From JABFXX01 sp964419605 (lineage in GTDB: Bacteria; Myxococcota_A; Polyangia; Haliangiales; Haliangiaceae), in assembly GCA_964419605.1 (NCBI GenBank), contig CAYQQM010000011.1, forward strand, positions 1-64,000: DNA of 64,000 nucleotides, read 5' to 3'. Under the pieces are notes generated by a model, which worked only from the letters and a program-made list of their open reading frames with translations, ran no database searches and had not been told where the DNA came from. The translations under genes were made by a program, and so were the position numbers. Shown piece by piece: positions 60,814 through 64,000 of this stretch. Numbering within the stretch: position 1 is the first letter of the stretch; the number at the start of each line of letters is the position of its first letter.

Positions 60814-61955
60814 CAGAACTTTCAGAACTTTCGCTGGCCATTCCGATCACCGTATTGTGCATCCTCATCGCCGGATTCTGCTCTGGAACAGAGGTTGCGC
60901 TATTTTCGATGCGTCGGGTAGATCGCGAGCAGCTCGGACGTCGCGACGCGTTGGTCGATCGTCGGATTTTGGCGCTGCTAGAACGCCCTCGACGGCTTAT
61001 CGCGACCGTGCTCATTGGCAACGAACTATGCGCGAGCGTGCTCGCGGTCGTGACGCTTTGCATCGTCGAGCGGAGGTTTGCGCTCAACAAGTGGTTGGCC
61101 GTTGCGCTTGCGAGCGTGATTCCATTAACTGTGTTGTTTGCGGAGGTAACGGCCAAGACCCTCGCGGCAAAAGCGCCGGTGGCCTGGGCTCGGGCGACGG
61201 TACTAACCCTGGACCTGTTGGCGGTTCTGGTAACCCCAGTGCGCTGGCTGGTTAACGCAACGGCGGAGGTAGTTCTTCGGACGCTTGGCGCAAACGCACG
61301 TACTCGTCAGACGCGCGACCTATCTGTGCAGGAGTTTCGCTCCCTGGTCGACGCCGGCTCGGACCAAGGCGAGGTCGATGCGCGAGAACGGCGGCTTATC
61401 CATCGCGTATTTGAATTCTCAGACAAGAACGTAGGCCAAATCATGACGCCGCGAGGGCGGATCTTTGGCTTGTCATACGACCTGCCGATGCAACGTTTGA
61501 TTCGAGAAATCGCCCATCATGGGTTTTCTCGTGTGCCGATTTATCAAAAATCCCTCGACAACGTTCGCGGGATTGTGAACGCGAAAGATCTCATGAGCGC
61601 GGTCACGGGGCAGGGGCCGCCAAAGCCCCTGGTGGCGTTGCTGTACGAGCCTCTATTCGTACCCCAAACGACGCCCGTGAAGCGGCTTTTTCTCGCGTTC
61701 AAACAGCGGAAGGTCCATATGGCAATCGTGGTGAGCGAGTACGGCAAGGTGCTCGGGTTGGTGACGATGGACGACGTCCTGGCCCAGATTTTTGGCGTGA
61801 TACGCGACGAGCGCACCGAGCTGCAAGCGTCGTTGCTTGGGGAACGGATTCGGTCGCGCACACCGGCTCACGGGCTTCCGAACAAGCAGGACGGCGCTCC
61901 AGCGCCCGCCGAGTCTGGCCAGACACCTCGCAAATCCGGAGAACTTTCGTCGTGA
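60810..61955 (+). CDS. CNNM/CorC-type membrane protein with CBS domains, no C-terminal CorC domain
   Basis: 381 aa from a TTG at 60810 that overlaps the kinase stop (TTGA). A DUF21 transmembrane domain (AIPITVLCILIAGFCSGTEV) is followed by two CBS domains (IMTPRGRIFGLSYDLPMQRL, FLAFKQRKVHMAIVV). CNNM/CorC proteins transport or control magnesium and other divalent ions. Unlike its neighbour it ends in a disordered tail instead of a CorC_HlyC domain. The two genes overlap (GTGA), so they may form a heteromeric unit. Confidence 0.88.
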   Translation: MTELSELSLAIPITVLCILIAGFCSGTEVALFSMRRVDREQLGRRDALVDRRILALLERPRRLIATVLIGNELCASVLAVVTLCIVERRFALNKWLAVALASVIPLTVLFAEVTAKTLAAKAPVAWARATVLTLDLLAVLVTPVRWLVNATAEVVLRTLGANARTRQTRDLSVQEFRSLVDAGSDQGEVDARERRLIHRVFEFSDKNVGQIMTPRGRIFGLSYDLPMQRLIREIAHHGFSRVPIYQKSLDNVRGIVNAKDLMSAVTGQGPPKPLVALLYEPLFVPQTTPVKRLFLAFKQRKVHMAIVVSEYGKVLGLVTMDDVLAQIFGVIRDERTELQASLLGERIRSRTPAHGLPNKQDGAPAPAESGQTPRKSGELSS

Positions 61956-63205
61956 TTTCGTTGTCGACCCTGGCTGTGGTGCTACTGGGGTGCGCGGTCG
62001 CGCAAGCATTTTTTGTTAGCGCCGAGGTCGCTCTCGGCGCTTGTGATCGACACGCGCTTCGGGCGCGCGCGGCCGCTGGGCAACGAAGTTCTGCCCGCGT
62101 GGTTGCGATGTTGGATGTTCCACAAGTCACATTGGCGACTACGTTGGTCGGCGCGAATCTCGCGACGCTCGTGGCGGTTGCGATGGTTGGCGAGGTGTTC
62201 GTTACCCGTGGCGTCTCGCCCCTGCTGGCGCCCTGTATTGCCGTCCCGCCGCTGTTGGTACTGGGCCACCTGGTCCCTAAAGCAGTCGTGCAGGCACATG
62301 CTGACCGCGTCGTGGATTTTATCGCTCGACCTCTGCGGTTAGCCTCGTGGATGCTGCGTCCGGTTGTGGCCGTTGTGGGTGGATACGCTTCTCTGGTCAC
62401 TCGGATCACTGGCACGGATCGCAAGAAGGCGTTCCTCACTCGCGATGAGTTGGCCTTACTGATTGAGAGTGACCCGCAGACCGATAAACCCGAAATTGGC
62501 GCAGACGAACGCGAGATGATCGCAAACGTATTTGAGTTGTCCGAGTATCAGGTCGGTGCGCTAATGGTCCCGCTATCGGAAGTGACCGCTCTGCCGGAGG
62601 ATACGCCGATCGCCGAGGCAGCGCTGGAGCTGGCCGATAAGCAACACTCGCGCATGCCGATCTACGAGTCGCGCGTCGACAACGTGATTGCGGTGGTTCA
62701 TGTATTCGATATCCTTCAAGCCGCGACCGGAAAGTTGCCGGCGAAAACCGTAGCGGAATTGGCCCATCCGCCGCTGTATGTGCCCGTGACGATGAAGGCA
62801 TCGGACCTACTAGTCCAGCTGCAAACCGATAAGCAACACCTGGCGATTGTCGTTGACGAGTACGGGGGCGCGGTCGGCATCGTGACGGTCGAGGATCTAC
62901 TGGAAACGATCGTCGGAGAGATCGATGATGAGCACGACTCTCCCGAACCGCTCCAGATTCGAGCCGATCGCCCCGGCGTTTGGCGCGTTCAAGCTCGCAC
63001 GCAGGTGGCACGTCTCAACGCAGAGCTTGGCTTGTCGCTTCCGGAAAGCGATAGCTATGAGACGATCGCGGGCCTGGTCATCGAGCGATTGCGACATATT
63101 CCGAGCCCCGGCGAATCGGTTTCGTTTCCGGGGGTGACGATCGAGGTTGTCGCCGCCAGCGATCGTTCGATCGAGGCCGTGCGCATTACACGGCGCAAGG
63201 CCTAG
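61952..63205 (+). CDS. CNNM/CorC-type membrane protein with CBS and CorC_HlyC domains
   Basis: 417 aa from the GTG at 61952, overlapping the previous stop. N-terminal DUF21 helices (LSTLAVVLLGCAVAQAFFVS), then CBS domains (LMVPLSEVTALPEDTPIAEA, AIVVDEYGGAVGIVTVEDLL), then a CorC_HlyC domain (WRVQARTQVARLNAELGL, FPGVTIEVVAASD). It likely exports or regulates divalent metal. Its 3' end overlaps the convergent ferrochelatase gene by a few bases. Confidence 0.92.
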   Translation: MISLSTLAVVLLGCAVAQAFFVSAEVALGACDRHALRARAAAGQRSSARVVAMLDVPQVTLATTLVGANLATLVAVAMVGEVFVTRGVSPLLAPCIAVPPLLVLGHLVPKAVVQAHADRVVDFIARPLRLASWMLRPVVAVVGGYASLVTRITGTDRKKAFLTRDELALLIESDPQTDKPEIGADEREMIANVFELSEYQVGALMVPLSEVTALPEDTPIAEAALELADKQHSRMPIYESRVDNVIAVVHVFDILQAATGKLPAKTVAELAHPPLYVPVTMKASDLLVQLQTDKQHLAIVVDEYGGAVGIVTVEDLLETIVGEIDDEHDSPEPLQIRADRPGVWRVQARTQVARLNAELGLSLPESDSYETIAGLVIERLRHIPSPGESVSFPGVTIEVVAASDRSIEAVRITRRKA

Positions 63206-64000
63206 ACGGGGCGCACGCCGAGATGCCTGGTTGCGATCGCGGATACCGCCTCGATCCACGCGGGCGACGCATTAAGCGACGGTACGAGAACGAGTTCTTC
63301 GCCGCCGGCAGCCCGAAACTGTTGCCGCGCCCGGATGCCAATTTCTTCGAGTGTTTCGAGACAATCGGCGACGAATGCGGGACATAGGACCGCAAGGCGT
63401 TTCACGCCCGACGCCGCGAGTTGGTCGATGACGACATCGGTGTAAGGAGTGATCCAAGGTGTCCGACCTAGCCGCGACTGAAAACAAACCGTGTGCTGCG
63501 CGAGCGCTAGCCGCGCGGCTAGCTCCCGCGCAGTGGCAAAGCACTGACTTCGATAGCATCTGGATAGCGTTCTGTCGCAACATGATGCGTTCGTAAGGCA
63601 TGTTGCATCGCCGCTTTTTCGGATGTGACGTTCCGGGAGACCATGAAACGAGAACAGCACGTGGTCGGGCTGAGCTGCTTGGAGCGCAGGCCCAGCGACT
63701 GCAACCCACGCATCCACAAATCCCGGGTCGGAAAAAAATGCGGGGACGATGTCGAGAGCAGGAACGTCCCAACGGGATTTGGCCAGCTCCAGGACGCGCG
63801 CGACTGCTGTAGATGTCGATGACGCGGCGTGTTGGGGAAACAACGGCAGAACCACGATGCGGTCGCAGTCCTGCATGGCATCGAGGGCATCCGCGATGCT
63901 GGGCTGGCCATAGCGCATGGCCAACACGACGCGCCAGGCAGGCCCGAGCCGCTGTTGCACGCCGGACGCGAGGTCGCGAGAATGGCTCAGCAGCGGTGAC
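63202..64000 (-). CDS. hemH: Ferrochelatase, 5' end beyond window
   Basis: 265 codons are visible; the gene runs off the right edge, so the first 50-70 residues are missing. HemH inserts ferrous iron into protoporphyrin IX in the last step of haem synthesis. The frame is open to the edge, with SPLLSHSRDLASGVQQRLG matching the family N-terminal region. The catalytic His is in LFSFHGLPERHIRKSGD. A cysteine-rich stretch (CLTNASCCDRTLSRCYRSQC) resembles the Cys positions of [2Fe-2S]-type ferrochelatases (inference). Confidence 0.92.
   Translation of the reverse strand, partial: SPLLSHSRDLASGVQQRLGPAWRVVLAMRYGQPSIADALDAMQDCDRIVVLPLFPQHAASSTSTAVARVLELAKSRWDVPALDIVPAFFSDPGFVDAWVAVAGPALQAAQPDHVLFSFHGLPERHIRKSGDATCLTNASCCDRTLSRCYRSQCFATARELAARLALAQHTVCFQSRLGRTPWITPYTDVVIDQLAASGVKRLAVLCPAFVADCLETLEEIGIRARQQFRAAGGEELVLVPSLNASPAWIEAVSAIATRHLGVRPV

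Overview
The window looks like chromosomal DNA of a high-GC, Gram-negative deltaproteobacterium-type organism, most likely a myxobacterium or other Myxococcota (inference). Reasons: Ser/Thr kinases fused to ATPase/TPR modules, many lipoproteins, a DUF4388-like/J-domain fusion, an Rhs/SpvB giant protein, UPF0158 and PilZ proteins, and an rpoN-hpf-ptsN-hprK-rapZ-ptsH-ptsI block. No transposase, integrase, rRNA operon or CRISPR array was seen. One tRNA (Leu-CAA) is present. One 100-N assembly gap lies inside a 15-bp tandem repeat.

Layout. 1-6.6 kb: a cut-off gene, a PAS histidine kinase and two Ser/Thr kinases. 6.8-16.4 kb: a polymorphic-toxin locus with an NRIAG-repeat lipoprotein, a small lipoprotein, a 2403-aa exported SpvB/Rhs protein with a C-terminal nuclease-like toxin, its probable immunity protein and a frameshifted gene remnant. 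16.4-22 kb: a minus-strand pair (eCIS-core metalloprotease-like protein plus beta-propeller lipoprotein), divergent from an unknown protein with hydrophobic stretches. 22.2-24.7 kb: a J-domain protein, a DUF4143 ATPase, and a second, broken copy of the J-domain 3' end. 24.8-32.9 kb: a Cys-rich lipoprotein, then core metabolism (glpX, YbgC-like thioesterase, hom, eno), PilZ, a SctQ/FliN-like protein, FmdB and folD. 32.9-35.4 kb: a toxin-antitoxin island with phd/PIN and RHH/PIN modules, a divergent copy of the folD 3' end, and two halves of one hicB-like gene sharing an identical 65-bp repeat. 35.5-45.2 kb: a glycosyltransferase with a large unknown N-terminus, UPF0158, rpoZ, a DUF4388-like/J protein, a DUF429 protein, a TPR protein, small lipoproteins, tRNA-Leu and an eight-repeat surface lipoprotein. 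45.3-64 kb: an isocitrate/isopropylmalate dehydrogenase homologue, pyrG, the PTS-Ntr regulatory block, a peptidase/propeller/barrel protein, two more kinases, a site-2 protease, two CNNM/CorC proteins and the 3' part of hemH.

How genes fit together. The 48.4-55 kb block is a phosphorelay without a sugar permease: EI, HPr (phosphorylatable on His and Ser), HPr kinase, EIIA-Ntr, RapZ, sigma-54 and a long hibernation factor. The Rhs gene and its candidate immunity gene overlap by 4 bp. The most unusual structure is repeated gene-end capture. In two places a complete gene (folD, the J-domain gene) is followed by accessory cargo and then by a diverged copy of its own 3' end, with mostly synonymous differences. 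In addition, the hicB-like gene is split by a 2.09-kb segment between 65-bp perfect repeats, and recombination between them would restore an open frame. Several genes have a TANNNT box 5-7 nt before the start codon and no Shine-Dalgarno sequence, suggesting leaderless transcripts.
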